64,000 nt of DNA from CAVYXF01 sp963772335 (GCA_963772335.1 CAVYXF010000011.1:1-64000), one strand, 5' to 3'. Shown: positions 30,423 to 40,119, counted from the first letter of the stretch. The notes: generated by a model not told the origin, from the sequence alone. A program made the numbers and translations.

Positions 30423-30555
30423 GCGCAGTTTGTCTGTGGCGAGCGTTCTGACCTGGGGGGTCACGCGTAGGCGGAAACTTGACTGGTGAGCGAAGGGTGA
30501 CAAAAAAGGTCCGCTCCCCGAAGCGGAAAAGCGGCGGGTGACCAATGTCGCCTCT

Positions 30556-30627
30556 CATGAAGGGTTGCGGACGCCGGTTCACTGGGCGGGCTACATCCGT
30601 CGCGGCCGGCATCCGCAACCCTTCATG
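30556..30627. repeat. long inverted repeat (22-bp arms, 28-bp loop)
   Basis: Arms at 30556-30577 and 30606-30627 match over 22 bases with one mismatch (core GAAGGGTTGCGGA). It lies between the DUF4336 fragment and the Crp gene. It has no T-run, so it is not a standard terminator. It may be a palindromic repeat unit or a bent-DNA or regulator site. Confidence 0.75.
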
Positions 30628-30708
30628 GTACGAGACATCGCATCGATACCGGTTAGCGGCAGCCATGGACCCAACTGCTGAGATTTTCGGCGTGCCCAAT
30701 TGGAGTCT

Positions 30709-31356
30709 ATGTCTGGCTTTGACATAATCCTATTACCGTCGGAGAAGCAGTCGGTGACCATGGCGGATTGGCGTACACAGACCGTTCAAGCGGCTGGAAT
30801 TGAGCGGGTGCTCGCGGCCGGGCAAGTTCTCTTTCGCACCGGTCACCCGACTGCGGGTTTTTACGAGGTGATAACCGGCAGCGTACGGCTGGTGCGGGTA
30901 GATCGCGCGGGGCGCGAGGCCGTACTTCAGCTTGCTACGCCAGGGCAGACACTTGCTGAAGCCTCCCTATTCGCATCGGCCTATCACTGCGATGCAATTG
31001 CAGCAACCGATGCTGTGGTACGCCTGTATCCTAAAGCGGCAGTGCTATCCGAATTCGAGTGCAATTCTGAGGCGGCCCAAGCATTCACGGCGATGCTCGC
31101 ATGCCAGGTGATGGACCTGCGCACACGCCTCGAACAACGCAATATTCATTCCGCCCGCGATCGCGTCCGCCACTATCTTGCGGTTAATGCCGGCCCAGAT
31201 GGGCGTACGGTGAAAGTGTCGGGCACGCTCAAGGACCTCGCAACCGAACTGGGACTTACGCATGAGGCGCTGTATCGGACGCTTGCGGACATGGCGGCCG
31301 ATGGTGAAATCGAGCGGCTCAAGGGCAAAATTCGATTGTCGAAGCGAGCCATATGA
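30709..31356 (+). CDS. Crp/Fnr-family regulator
   Basis: Protein of 215 residues. A cyclic-nucleotide-binding-type beta barrel (TAGFYEVITGSVRLVRVDRA, GQTLAEASLFASAYHCDAIA) is followed by a helix-turn-helix (LKDLATELGLTHEALYRTLA). No Fnr cysteine cluster is visible, so it is not an oxygen sensor of the Fnr kind. ATG 30709 is preferred over TTG 30700; ATG 30760 is possible. It stands 72 bases before the Met-rich protein and may control it and the exporter that follows. Confidence 0.87.
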   Translation: MSGFDIILLPSEKQSVTMADWRTQTVQAAGIERVLAAGQVLFRTGHPTAGFYEVITGSVRLVRVDRAGREAVLQLATPGQTLAEASLFASAYHCDAIAATDAVVRLYPKAAVLSEFECNSEAAQAFTAMLACQVMDLRTRLEQRNIHSARDRVRHYLAVNAGPDGRTVKVSGTLKDLATELGLTHEALYRTLADMAADGEIERLKGKIRLSKRAI

Positions 31357-31428
31357 TTGGGATCATATGCAAGGCTGGCATCGTGGTGTATCCAGCTTTC
31401 AATGATACGCTTTAGATGAGGCTCGATC

Positions 31429-32121
31429 ATGTCTTCATGGTCTTGGAAAGCCGGGCTTGCGGGCGCGGCGATCGTTGCCGCGACCGCCTATGCGGCGGCG
31501 CAAATGTCTGGCAACTCCAGAATGCACGGGCAAATGGGCGCGCGTGGTCCTGACCAGCAACAAATGATGCCGCAGGACGGCATGCACGGCGCGATGCAAG
31601 ACCGGATGATGCAAGATCAGCATGGCTCAAACGGCGAGATAGGGCACCATGGGATGATGATGGAAGGCGAAATAGCCGGTCAACCCACCATGGCCGGACA
31701 AGATGCATTCGGCACGATCCAGGAGATCGTACAAATCCTCGATGCCGACTCGACGACCGACTGGTCGAAGGTGAACATCACCGCTTTGCGCGAACACCTG
31801 ATCGATATGAATGAGGTGACCTTGCATGCCGCCGCGAACGAGCGCGTGCTCGACAACCGCATCGAGATTGCGGTGACTGGAGAGGGGCGCACGCTTGACA
31901 CTATCAAGCGCATGGTCCCCGCACATGTGCAAGAGCTTCGGCAGATCGGTTGGAACGTCAACACCGAAGACCTGCCGAATGGCGTCAAGCTCACGGTCAT
32001 CAGCGCCGACACCACGCAGCTGACGAAGCTCAAGGCGCTTGGCTTCATGGGCATCATGGTGCAAGGCGCGCATCATCAGCGGCACCATCTCTTAATGGCA
32101 AAAGGCCAGTTCATGCATTAG
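31429..32121 (+). CDS. Met/His-rich exported protein
   Basis: Protein of 230 residues with a signal peptide (residues 1-24, ending AYAAA). Residues 30-85 are exceptionally rich in Met, His and Gln (QQQMMPQDGMHGAMQDRMMQ, GHHGMMMEGE), typical of periplasmic copper binding. The rest is a mixed alpha/beta domain (DWSKVNITALREHLIDMNEV) found with such tails in proteobacterial copper clusters. A HlyD-type exporter follows 234 bases later. Copper binding is inferred from composition only. Confidence 0.7.
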   Translation: MSSWSWKAGLAGAAIVAATAYAAAQMSGNSRMHGQMGARGPDQQQMMPQDGMHGAMQDRMMQDQHGSNGEIGHHGMMMEGEIAGQPTMAGQDAFGTIQEIVQILDADSTTDWSKVNITALREHLIDMNEVTLHAAANERVLDNRIEIAVTGEGRTLDTIKRMVPAHVQELRQIGWNVNTEDLPNGVKLTVISADTTQLTKLKALGFMGIMVQGAHHQRHHLLMAKGQFMH

Positions 32122-32355
32122 CGGGGTGAATTCGTGGCGACCGTTGCCCGCTTTAAGCCTACCCAGCCCGTCAGGCTGATTTAATCGGACAGTAGGCGCG
32201 GACGTTTGACATCCGCGGGCGCTGCAGCGCTGGTCTTGCTCAATTCCTCTTAGCGCCGATAGGATTTGATGCGCATCAACGATGACGCGCCGCCAGGCCG
32301 TATCATGGGTGCGTTCTGCCGTATTCCTTGGCAGGCAGCGGAGTTGGAGTTTGCT

Positions 32356-33543
32356 ATGTCCTCAAAACGCATCATCCTGATCGCGATTGTGGCAGCCGTC
32401 TGCGCCGGCCTTGTTGCCGGCGTGTGGGGCATGTTTCTTCGTCCTGTTAAGGTGGAAGCCGCAGGGGTTCAACAGGATATAGCAGTTCAGGTGTTCGGTC
32501 TCGGTACGGTCGAGGCACGCGTCACCTCCAAGGTCGGCTTCAAGGTTGCCGGTGTGCTCGTTGATCTCCGCGCCGATGTCGGTGATCGCGTGCCGAAGGG
32601 TGCCATCCTCGCCCGTCTCGACGACCGCGAGCAAAGCGCGCAGGTCGCCAGGGCCAAAGCGGCCGTCGAGCAGACCGAAGCCAATCTTCAAAGAGCCAAA
32701 GCCAGCGTCGACAAGGCACAAGCGAACTTCGCCAATACCAAGAGCATCAGCGAGCGCCGGCAGACGCTGCTGCAGGGCAACAACACCTCGATCGAAACGG
32801 CGCAGACGGCGCAGGCGGTCCAAGATGCTGCGCGCGCGGATGTGAATTTAGCGAACAGCGATGTTCTCGTGGCCGAGGCCAACATTAGCGACGCCAAAGC
32901 GCAGCAGCAGCAGCAATCGGCCCTGTTAGATTTTCACACGCTCATGTCGCCCTATGACGCCATGGTGACGGCGCGGCTGAAGGAGCTCGGTTCGGCCCTC
33001 GGCGCCGGCGAGCCGGTGTTCACGCTGATCGATCCGAAATCGGTCTGGGTGCTCGCCTATATCGACGAGAGCAAATCAGGTGAGATCAAGGTCGGTGAAC
33101 CGGCCGAAATCGTTCTGCGATCCCGTCCCGGTCAGCGCCTGAGCGGACGCGTGGCCCGCATCCAGCCGGAAAGCGACCGCATAAACGAAGAGCGCCGGAT
33201 CGAGGTCGCCTCCGATCCGATCCCGGAGAATTTCAATCTCGGCGAGCAGGCCGAGATCTACATCACCACCGTGCGGCTGCCACAGGCCTTGCTGGTGCCG
33301 GAGGCGACGATCGTCGGCCTCGCCAAAGACCAAGGAACGGTGTGGACGGTCGAGGGCGGCCGCCTCCAGCAGCGCGCGGTGACGCTCGGCCACCGGCTGC
33401 TCGATGGGCGCTTCGAGATCACCGGCGGCGTGCCGGACAATGCTAGTGTGGTCACGCAATTGCGCAGCGGGATGAGCGTCGGCCGCGCCGCCAAGGTCGC
33501 TGGAAAGACCGAAAGCAAGACGGCCGAAGGGCCAAGCCAATGA
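32356..33543 (+). CDS. HlyD/MacA-type membrane fusion protein
   Basis: Periplasmic adaptor of 395 residues: one N-terminal membrane anchor (residues 6-28), a lipoyl-type half-motif (GFKVAGVLVDLRADVGDRV), a long coiled-coil hairpin (residues 90-190), and beta-barrel domains to the end. It connects the FtsX-type permease and ABC ATPase to the outer membrane or stabilises them. It overlaps the permease by four bases. ATG 32356 is chosen because the membrane anchor follows directly. Confidence 0.9.
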   Translation: MSSKRIILIAIVAAVCAGLVAGVWGMFLRPVKVEAAGVQQDIAVQVFGLGTVEARVTSKVGFKVAGVLVDLRADVGDRVPKGAILARLDDREQSAQVARAKAAVEQTEANLQRAKASVDKAQANFANTKSISERRQTLLQGNNTSIETAQTAQAVQDAARADVNLANSDVLVAEANISDAKAQQQQQSALLDFHTLMSPYDAMVTARLKELGSALGAGEPVFTLIDPKSVWVLAYIDESKSGEIKVGEPAEIVLRSRPGQRLSGRVARIQPESDRINEERRIEVASDPIPENFNLGEQAEIYITTVRLPQALLVPEATIVGLAKDQGTVWTVEGGRLQQRAVTLGHRLLDGRFEITGGVPDNASVVTQLRSGMSVGRAAKVAGKTESKTAEGPSQ

Positions 33544-34685
33544 ATCTGGCTTACCGGGACATCAAGCACAATCTGCTGCGCTTCGTGCTGACCAATTTCG
33601 GCTTGAGCCTGCTGCTCGGCATTGTGATCATGATCACCGCCGTCTATGGGGGTCTGATCGACGATGCACTGAAGCAGGCCCGTGCGGCGAACGCCGATCT
33701 CTGGGTGGTCGAGGCCGGCACCAATGGACCGTTTGCCGAGGCTTCGCGCATTCCGGGCGACACGCGCGAACTGGTCAGCCGGGTTTACGGCATAGAGCGC
33801 GCGGGGTCTGTCACCTATCAGTCGGTGCAGACCGAGCTGAACGGCAAGCCGCTTCGCATGTATCTCATCGGCTTCGAGCCCGGCCGGCCGGGCGGCCCCC
33901 GCAAGCTCATCGCCGGGCGCGATCTTCTGCGCAGCCATTATGAGATGATCGCCGACCGCTCCGCCGGTCTGGCGCTCGGTCAGGAAGTGCCACTGGGGAC
34001 TCACGGTCACAAGTTCACGATGGTCGGCCTCATGCGGAACGAGGTCACGGCATCCGGCGATCCGGTCGGCTACATTACTTTGCATGATGCGCAAGCGCTG
34101 CAGTTCGAGCTCGCTCCACCGGCCGCACGGCGCGAGACCGCGCGCGGAGGGGCGGGGGAAGGCAGCGATCAGATCAATGCGGTCATCGCCAAGGTGTCGC
34201 CCTACGTTCCGATCAATGAAGTCGCCGGAGCGCTGTCACGCTGGAAGCATCTCACGACGCTCACCCAGGCGCAGCAGGAAACGCTGCTCAGCAAGTTCGT
34301 CATCGAGAAGGCGCGCAAGCAGCAGCTTCTGATCATGGTGCTCCTGGTGATCGTTTCGGCGGTGATCATTGCCCTGATCGTCTACACGCTGACCATGGAC
34401 AAGGTGCGCTCGATCGCCACGCTCAAATTTGTCGGCGCGCCCGACCGGACCATTATTGGCCTCATCGTCCAGCAGGCCCTGTCGATGGGAATATTCGGCT
34501 ATTTTGCCGGGCTTGCGCTCGTGCTCATCTTCCAGCCGTACTTTCCTCGGCGGCTCGTGGTTGATCCCGTGAGCGTCGCCGCCGTGTTCGTCATCACCGT
34601 CGTGATTTGCCTTGCCGCCAGCACGCTCGGTATTCGCCTCGCCCTCAAAGTGGACCCGGCGGAAGCGCTGGCGTCGTCAGGATAA
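33540..34685 (+). CDS. ABC transporter permease of the FtsX/DevC type
   Basis: Membrane protein of 381 residues with one N-terminal helix, a large periplasmic domain and three C-terminal helices (MVLLVIVSAVIIALIVYTL; LKFVGAPDRTIIGLIVQQAL; final pair). This is the MacB/DevC topology without a fused ATPase. With the HlyD and ATPase genes on either side, it forms a tripartite exporter of DevBCA type, which in other bacteria exports glycolipids or lipoproteins. The cargo here is unknown. Confidence 0.88.
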   Translation: MNLAYRDIKHNLLRFVLTNFGLSLLLGIVIMITAVYGGLIDDALKQARAANADLWVVEAGTNGPFAEASRIPGDTRELVSRVYGIERAGSVTYQSVQTELNGKPLRMYLIGFEPGRPGGPRKLIAGRDLLRSHYEMIADRSAGLALGQEVPLGTHGHKFTMVGLMRNEVTASGDPVGYITLHDAQALQFELAPPAARRETARGGAGEGSDQINAVIAKVSPYVPINEVAGALSRWKHLTTLTQAQQETLLSKFVIEKARKQQLLIMVLLVIVSAVIIALIVYTLTMDKVRSIATLKFVGAPDRTIIGLIVQQALSMGIFGYFAGLALVLIFQPYFPRRLVVDPVSVAAVFVITVVICLAASTLGIRLALKVDPAEALASSG

Positions 34686-34689
34686 GACC

Positions 34690-35433
34690 ATGGCCGGGAC
34701 GAGCAAACAGCCAGTCGTGCGTGTCGAACACCTCTCCAAGCATTTCGGCAAGGGGAGCGCACGGGTCGACGCCCTTACCGACATCAATATGGAGGTCTAT
34801 CCGGGCCAGGTCGTCGGGCTGATGGGGCCGAGCGGCTCCGGCAAGACCACGCTTCTCAATTGCATCGCCTGCATTCTGGAGCCGAGCGGCGGCCGGCTGA
34901 CGCTCGACGGCGAGGTCGTCTATGACGAGCGCTGGCTCAAGGCCGATTTGCGCCGCCTGCGGCTCGACAAGATCGGCTTCATCTTCCAATTCCCCAATCT
35001 GCTGCCGTTTCTCGACGGCACCGACAACGTCGCCGTGGTGCTCCATCTTGCCGGCTACGGTTCGGCGGCGGCGCGCACCCGCTCCATCGATCTGCTCAAC
35101 TATCTCGATGTCGGCCATCGCAAGCATGCCATGCCTGCCCAGCTCTCGGGCGGCGAGGCACAGCGCGTGGCGATTGCGCGCGCCCTCGCCAACAAGCCAC
35201 GCATCATCCTCGCCGACGAGCCGACCGCGCCGCTCGACTCGCAGCGCGGCCGGATCGTGATGGATCTGTTGCGCCGGATCGCCATCGATCAGAGTGCCGC
35301 TATCATCGTCGTCACCCACGACGAGATGATCCTCGACCGTTTCGACCATATCTTCCGGTTGCGGGACGGGCGGCTTGAAGATGATGCAACCGCAGTCAGC
35401 GTCCAAGCCGAAGCCGGAGTCCGCAACCAGTAG
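34690..35433 (+). CDS. ABC transporter ATPase of the DevA/LolD type
   Basis: ATPase of 247 residues: Walker A GPSGSGKTT, Q-loop FQFPNLLPF, signature LSGGEAQR, Walker B IILADEPT and switch histidine VVTHDEM. It begins four bases after the permease. It ends in TAG, showing that amber is an ordinary stop here. A fragment of a close paralog is at 18371. Confidence 0.92.
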   Translation: MAGTSKQPVVRVEHLSKHFGKGSARVDALTDINMEVYPGQVVGLMGPSGSGKTTLLNCIACILEPSGGRLTLDGEVVYDERWLKADLRRLRLDKIGFIFQFPNLLPFLDGTDNVAVVLHLAGYGSAAARTRSIDLLNYLDVGHRKHAMPAQLSGGEAQRVAIARALANKPRIILADEPTAPLDSQRGRIVMDLLRRIAIDQSAAIIVVTHDEMILDRFDHIFRLRDGRLEDDATAVSVQAEAGVRNQ

Positions 35434-35634
35434 GGCCTAAGGAATGCAGTTCTGGGAGTCCCGTTCGATAGTGCTGGACTGAATCAGCGGCACCCGCGCT
35501 TCGGCCATTCTGTTGCGAGGTTAGAGCAACAACTTGCCACCGATCGCAACGGCTCTCAGGTCAGGCGCCGCATCCGTTATGGGAGCAACTTGCGTCATCG
35601 AGCGCAACCTCGCGTTGGTCGGCTTCGAGGCGCA

Positions 35635-35709
35635 GATCGGGATAGGGGGGAGCCTTGCGGCTCCGCCCCTCCCACACCACCGTGCATACGGGTCCGTACA
35701 CGGCGGTTC
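35635..35709 (-). other. group II intron domains V-VI (3' end)
   Basis: On the minus strand the sequence after the maturase stop folds as a domain V hairpin (CCGCCGTGTACG with CGTATGCACGGTGG) and then a domain VI stem, ending CCTATCCCGAT, the usual 3' splice end. The boundary with the exon is therefore near 35635. The 5' half of this intron is missing. Confidence 0.75.
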
Positions 35710-35721
35710 GAGCGGCAATGG

Positions 35722-36390
35722 CTAGCGCTCCTTGACCAATGCAGGAAGACCGAGCGATCGAAAGTAGGCATTGTTTAACCCGCGTGAGAGGGCCTTGGAT
35801 CGGGCCAGGCGCCAGGGTCCGTGCACACTGCCGGCGGTACCTTCCGCCAACCATGGAGAGACCCCGAGGGCGATCAGTGCTGCCCGGCGACGGCGTGGTG
35901 TTTTCCATTGTCGCCACAAGGCAGACCGAAGCCGCACCCGAACCCAACGCATGAGAACCAGCAGCACTTGGGGCGTTTCGCAGAATCCGAAATAGCCTCG
36001 CCAACCCCGCATATACGCTGGCCAGCTCCGCCATGATCGTCTCCACACTGGCGCCCCTGGCCCGCCGTGTGATGTCCCGGATTCGCTGTTTGAACCGCTC
36101 CAGGGCCTTTGGCGCGATAGTGCGCAGGACCGTGGGGCCGTCGCTGAAGCTAAATCCGAGAAACTTCCGCTGCTGCGGTTGCGCTACCGCGCTCTTCGCC
36201 TCGTTGACCTTGAGCTTGAGCCTTTGCATGATGAAGCGCACAAGGCTCGTCATCACCCGCTGCCCCGCTCGTTCGCTGCGAACGTAGATATTACAGTCGT
36301 CCGCATATCGAACGAAGCGGTGCCCGCGTTGCTCCAGCTCACGGTCGAGTTCGTCGAGCACGAGATTGCTAAGCAGCGGCGTTCCCCTCG
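35722..36390 (-). pseudogene. ltrA: 3' fragment of a group II intron reverse transcriptase/maturase
   Basis: From 36390 the minus strand reads LLSNLVLDELDRELEQRG and FVRYADDCNIYV, the YADD catalytic core. A frameshift near 36010 leads to YMRGWRGYFGFCETPQ and the maturase domain X end KALSRGLNNAYFRSLGLPAL. The N-terminal RT domains are absent, and the break falls inside the TPQG block. The intron is immobile. A 5' fragment of a related gene lies on the same strand at 41830-42160. Confidence 0.88.
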
Positions 36391-36983
36391 CCCCGATCAA
36401 TCCGCAATTCGCCGCCGATCTTTTCGACAAAAGACCTAATAATCTTCATGCCCAATCCCTTGGAGGAGGCCGGATCGAATCCCTCCGGCAAATCGGGGCC
36501 GCGATTAGAGACCGCCATCGCATAAGCCTTCCGTGGCTGCGCCTCCAAATTCACCATAATCCGGCCTTCACCGTATTTGACCGCGTTCGTGAGCAACTCG
36601 TTAAGGATGAAGGCCAGCGGAATGGCGGTAAGCGCCGGCAACTCGATTTCCGTTCCCTCTGAGACCTCGATATCGTCCGGGGAGAATGACATCCCGGAGA
36701 AATCCCGGCAAAAATCCTCGATGAATTGCCTGAACGCGACAGTCTTCATGCCATCCAGAGAGTGGAGGCGCTGGTGAACCCGGCCGATCAAAGAGACGCG
36801 CTTTGCCGCAATGGCCAATTGCGACGCTGCGTCAGCATTCGTTGACGCACGGCTTTGCAGTGAGAGCAGGCTTGCAACAATTTGCATGCCATTCAGCAGT
36901 CTATGATCGGATTCTTCGTTCAGAACTTCTTGCTGTTTGATGAAATCTTTCTTTTCTTGAAGTAGAATGTCCTCTCGAGCCAA
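36376..36983 (-). pseudogene. sensor histidine kinase fragment (HisKA_2 type), cut at both ends
   Basis: About 200 codons encode the dimerisation helix (ESDHRLLNGMQIVASLLSLQ) and most of the ATPase domain (FILNELLTNAVKYGEGR, DPASSKGLGMKIIRSFVEKI). It stops at GGELRID where it meets the intron RT fragment, so the last ATPase strand is lost. On the 5' side a TAA lies five codons before the only start (TTG), removing the sensor part. A related broken kinase is at 39310. Confidence 0.8.
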
Positions 36984-37415
36984 CGCCTCTTTTAGTTAAA
37001 GCGCCGTCCGTCGGTGATATGCCAACCCGCGTTCGTAGCTCGCGGCCTTACGGAATTTTAGATTTGCCAGCGAAGATACGCCTGGGGCATTCGGCGAGTG
37101 CAAAGTGGACATCTCGTGAACTTTCGCTACACAACTGTACGGGATAATTTACAGCGTTGCAGGCCACCTCGCCTTGAGGCAAATCAATTATGTCTGGTTT
37201 CAGACATTGTGTGTGACGTTGTGAGCACATCGTCCTTGCTTGCACGCCCCGGAAGGCGCAGCGTTCAGGCGATCGCTGGCGAGAGGCGGTAGTGAGCATA
37301 AGGAAACGCTTGCTAGCGGCCGCGCCCGGTATGAAGGCGCGTGAACCAACCGGAAAACGAGTTCGGTCCCAGCCGGCGTGACACCGTTCAAACATGATGG
37401 AGGAGCGTCAAGGCT
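36984..37415. other. 432-bp intergenic region
   Basis: No gene seen. Short open frames on the minus strand (for example 37048-37395) lack domains. It presumably contains the promoter of the Crp-family gene that starts with GTG at 37416. Confidence 0.4.
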
Positions 37416-38153
37416 GTGACCAGCTCAATGGCGGCTGACCCGCCAGCCAACCGATTGCTCGGCTTGTTACGGCCGAGGGATTATCAGCGGTTGCGTCCGG
37501 ATCTTCACCCTTTCCCGCTGGAGTACAGGCAATCCTTGTACGCCGCGAACCAGCCCATCGAATTTGTCTACTTCATCGGGACCGGTGTCGGCTCGCTTGT
37601 GAACACCATGATGAACGGCGATGCGGCCGAGGTGGGAACGATCGGCAACGAAGGGGTGGTGGGGTTGCCCGTCATATTGCGCGACGACAGGGCACCCACG
37701 AGCGTCTACGTCCAGGTTCCCGGCAACAGTCTGAGAATGGAAGCAACGGCGTTCCGGAGGCACCTGGCGCGAAGCGCTTCGATGCGCGACGTCATGCTGC
37801 GCTATGGCCATGCCTTTTTCAACCAGGTCGCGCAATCCGCCGCATGCAATCACTTTCATTCCCTCCAGCAGCGATGTTGCCGCTGGCTGCTGATGACGCA
37901 CGACCGCATGTATTCGGATGAGTTTTTGCTCACGCAGGAATTCTTGGCCATGATGTTGGGCGTGCAGCGCACCGGCGTCACCGCTGCGGCCGGGGCACTG
38001 CAACGCGAGGGCCTCATCCGCTATAGGCGTGGCACCGTTACGATCATTGATCGCGAGGGTCTGAAGCAACGATCTTGCGAATGCTACGGCGTGTCCCAGA
38101 GGGAGTTTGATCGTCTGCTCGGTGACCGACCGGTGCGCAATACTGCACTGTGA
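37416..38153 (+). CDS. Crp/Fnr-family regulator
   Basis: Protein of 245 residues with an N-terminal effector fold (SLYAANQPIEFVYFIGTGVG, AEVGTIGNEGVVGLPVIL) and a C-terminal winged helix (TQEFLAMMLGVQRTGVTAAA, GLIRYRRGTVTIID). Of the group often linked to stress or light response in rhizobia; no Fnr cysteines. GTG start; it is followed by the convergent VIT gene. Confidence 0.87.
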   Translation: MTSSMAADPPANRLLGLLRPRDYQRLRPDLHPFPLEYRQSLYAANQPIEFVYFIGTGVGSLVNTMMNGDAAEVGTIGNEGVVGLPVILRDDRAPTSVYVQVPGNSLRMEATAFRRHLARSASMRDVMLRYGHAFFNQVAQSAACNHFHSLQQRCCRWLLMTHDRMYSDEFLLTQEFLAMMLGVQRTGVTAAAGALQREGLIRYRRGTVTIIDREGLKQRSCECYGVSQREFDRLLGDRPVRNTAL

Positions 38154-38175
38154 TCACAAAGTTCCGTCCTTCGGG

Positions 38176-38877
38176 CTATACGATGGTGCCGAACAGCGCG
38201 CCGATGCCGGCGGTCAGCGCCATGGCGAGCGCCCCCCAGAATGTGACGCGGCCGGTGGCCCTTGCCACGTCCGCGCCGCCAGCCTTGGCCCCAGCCGCCC
38301 CCAGTAGAGCGAGAAAGCCCAAAGAGGCGAGCGACACGATCAGGACGAGATGCCTCGCAGGCGAGACAAGCACCATCGATAGCGGCATTGCGGCGCCGAC
38401 AGCAAAGGTCGCAGCGGAGGTGAGGGCGGCCTGCACGGGGCGTGCGGTGCTGACCTCGGAGATGCCGAGTTCGTCGCGCGCATGCGCCCCCAACGCGTCC
38501 CTGGTCATCAACTGATCAGCCACTTTCAGTGCCAGCTCTCGCTCGAGCCCGCGATTGACATAGATCTGGGCCAATTCCTCGCGCTCGAATTGTGGGCTGT
38601 CCAGGAGCTCCTTGCGTTCGCGCGCCAAATCGGCCTGCTCGGTATCGGACTGGGAGCTGACCGAAACATATTCACCGGCCGCCATCGACATCGCGCCGGC
38701 GACCAGTCCCGCCACTCCGGCGATCAGGATGTCGCTGGGAGCGGCGGCAGCGGCGGCGACACCAACGATCAGGCTCGCCGTCGAGACGATACCGTCATTG
38801 GCACCAAGCACTGCCGCCCGCAGCCAGCCAATCCGATCGACGAGATGGTTCTCGGGATGTGTGCGCAGTCTGCTCAT
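38176..38877 (-). CDS. VIT/CCC1-family iron or manganese transporter (copy 2)
   Basis: Protein of 233 residues very similar to the copy at 21563 along its whole length (GWLRAAVLGANDGIVSTASL; AAGEYVSVSSQSDTEQADLA), with changes mainly in the cytoplasmic helices and fourth helix. No ferritin-like gene is attached here. The two copies are about 16 kb apart on the same strand and could recombine. Confidence 0.93.
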   Translation of the reverse strand: MSRLRTHPENHLVDRIGWLRAAVLGANDGIVSTASLIVGVAAAAAAPSDILIAGVAGLVAGAMSMAAGEYVSVSSQSDTEQADLARERKELLDSPQFEREELAQIYVNRGLERELALKVADQLMTRDALGAHARDELGISEVSTARPVQAALTSAATFAVGAAMPLSMVLVSPARHLVLIVSLASLGFLALLGAAGAKAGGADVARATGRVTFWGALAMALTAGIGALFGTIV

Positions 38878-39309
38878 TTGCCCTCTTAATGTGGTTGGTT
38901 CGGCCGTGCCGAAGCGGTGCTCAATCTATCGGTTTCCTGCCCGTGCTCATGATGGAATCGTTCAGAAAATGCGTGCCGCGCACGAAGATGGAGGAGACGC
39001 TGGCAGGCTTTTCCGTTTCGCAGCCCAGAGCGATCTCGACAGCTGGATCGCCGGAAACAATGAGGGAGCTACGGCATCGGGGGCGCTGGAGCTTCGGCAA
39101 GACGCCGATGCAGACTTTCCCTGACGTTGCTCCCTTGGCAAAGGAGAAAATGATCGCCGCCTGATCACGTGAGATGGGCGAAACCAACAGCTCACCACCC
39201 ACCGACTGTCACAGCACGTCTTGGCTTTACATTTGAGTGTTTCGGACCGTTCGATTAAGCGGGCGTCGGTATGATCTAATTGGCTACAAATGCGCTCATG
39301 CACCTATAG
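38878..39309. other. 432-bp region without a supported gene
   Basis: Open frames up to 113 codons on the minus strand have no recognisable domain and change composition along their length. I take it as decayed sequence between the kinase relic and the VIT gene. Confidence 0.35.
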
Positions 39310-40119
39310 CCGCACACTAACGTGAACAGCACGGTAAATTGCGCGCCTTGATCCGGATGATTTGGACCAAAAAGATACTGACCGGAATTTGACTTACGAG
39401 AGACGAAATGATCTTCATCCCGAGCCCCTTCGACTTGCCCGGATCAAACTCTTTCGGAAAGCCGGCGCCATCGTCAGAGACTGAAAGTGCGTAACCCCCA
39501 CTCTGATTCCCAGCCAACCTTATCTTGCCGTCGGCATGTTTGGCGGAATTCATCACAAGTTCGCTCACAATGTAACCCAGCGGTATTCCATCGCGGTGGG
39601 AACGTCCAGAGCAATCCCTTCAACTGCAAGCTTACGCTCAGCATCTGCCCCCGACCCTGGCAGAATGCCCCTCATGTCCTAGCAGACATTCTCAAGATAT
39701 TGCTTCAGCTCGCCGCTTCCGACGTGATCAAGAGCGTGAAGACGCTTATGTAAACTGCCTATTGTTGCGACGCGGTTTGCGGCAATCTTTAGTTGCTCGC
39801 CTGCCTTGGCGTGCTGCACTTCTCGGCTTTGCAGTGAAAGCAGGCTTGACGCCATCTGAAGGCCGTTCATCAGCCTATGATCAGCCTCACGGCTCATAAG
39901 GTCTTTGCGCCTGATTAATTCATCTTTTTGATCCAACAGCACTTGTTCACGCGCGAGAGCCTCTCGTAATTGTGCTTCCGTGCGATTTAACCTTTCCAGC
40001 TCCTTCCGTCCGCTCCCCATCGCAGGGCATGATGCGAGGGGGCAGCCTGGCGGCGATTGAAACGCAGTCGCTTGAACCGACGTTTTTCGCCCTGCGCTCG
40101 GATGCTCATCGTCGCTCAT
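39310..40119 (-). pseudogene. sensor histidine kinase (HisKA_2 type) with one amber and two frameshifts
   Basis: Starts MSDDEHPSAGRKTS, has a coiled coil (EAQLREALAREQVLLDQKDE) and the histidine helix (EADHRLMNGLQMASSLLSLQ). TAG at 39679-39681 interrupts at ENVC. Coding continues to ALDVPTA, shifts frame near 39590 to IPLGYIVSELVMNSAKHADG and KGLGMKIISSLV, and shifts again near 39380 to QYLFGPNHPDQGAQFTVLF. All kinase blocks are present but in pieces. The N-terminus lacks a sensor domain, so it may have been the cytoplasmic kinase part of a stress system. Confidence 0.78.

Noticed and set aside
30545..30727. 60-codon ORF across the inverted repeat
   Set aside because: It spans both arms of the palindrome and overlaps the Crp start; no family or ribosome site.
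35561..36430. 289-codon minus-strand ORF as one protein
   Set aside because: It joins a kinase end, a maturase core, out-of-frame maturase and intron structural RNA; only the maturase core is meaningful.
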